This document shows positions 5,799 to 5,839 of a stretch of DNA of 5,839 bases, piece by piece. The notes beneath the pieces are model-generated. The model saw only the letters and a list, made by a program, of their open reading frames with translations. It had not been told where the DNA came from and made no database searches. The position numbers and the translations under genes were made by a program. Within the stretch, counting starts at the first letter, position 1. Each line of letters begins with the position of its first letter. Source of the DNA: Bacillota bacterium. Its GTDB lineage: Bacteria > Bacillota > Clostridia > Lachnospirales > Lachnospiraceae. The stretch is from contig JAEZHX010000261.1 of the NCBI GenBank assembly GCA_023436765.1, positions 1 to 5,839 on the forward strand, in the 5' to 3' direction.

Positions 5799-5817
5799 CA
5801 ATGGAGGAGGGATTGTT

Positions 5818-5839
5818 ATGGATGCCAATGTAGAAGATA
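5818..5839 (+). CDS. Start of an unidentified gene, cut by the window edge
   Basis: GGAGGAGGG (5803-5811) lies six bases before ATG 5818, one of the best ribosome binding sites in the window. Only MDANVED is readable before the window ends, so no function can be assigned. The ATG at 5801 is excluded because its frame stops after ten codons. Its close spacing to the 23-codon ORF suggests they are expressed together. Whether it belongs to the upstream operon is unclear, since no convincing terminator separates them. Confidence 0.7.

Overview
The window reads as low-to-moderate GC Firmicutes DNA, most likely from a Clostridia or Lachnospiraceae-type anaerobe. This rests on strong GGAGG-type ribosome binding sites before most genes, AT-rich intergenic regions and protein sequences of clostridial flavour. 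No rRNA or other marker gene is present to fix the taxonomy. All confident genes lie on the + strand.

Layout. Positions 1-353 are mostly non-coding. They may hold the last codons of an upstream gene, a Fur-box-like site, an ATGACA/TGTCAT palindrome followed by a 14-bp-spaced direct repeat, and a candidate promoter. Five complete genes follow: an ABC ATPase (354-1298), two ABC-2 type permeases (1496-2602 and 2599-3747, overlapping by ATGA), a membrane-embedded DesK/NarX-type histidine kinase (3836-4951) and a NarL/FixJ-type response regulator (5045-5671). The 197-nt gap between ATPase and first permease is unusually structured, with three inverted repeats, one of them a 70-nt three-tier stem. 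After the response regulator there is a 23-codon small ORF with its own Shine-Dalgarno sequence (5727-5798). A new gene then begins at 5818 and is cut by the window edge.

How it works together. One ATPase, two different permeases with large extracytoplasmic domains, a HisKA_3 kinase and a LuxR-type regulator match the make-up of the Bacillus LnrJK-LnrLMN (YfiJK-YfiLMN) linearmycin resistance system and its many uncharacterised relatives. The likely model is a detoxification or signalling module: the kinase senses a membrane-active or lipophilic compound, phosphorylates the regulator, and the regulator activates the operon through the palindrome and direct repeat upstream of the ATPase. Here the transporter genes come first and the two-component genes last. 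The substrate cannot be read from the sequence.

Most worth a second look: the small two-cysteine peptide ORF downstream of the regulator, the structured intercistronic element, the upstream operator, and the altered ATP-binding motifs of the kinase. None of these establishes a new system on its own.
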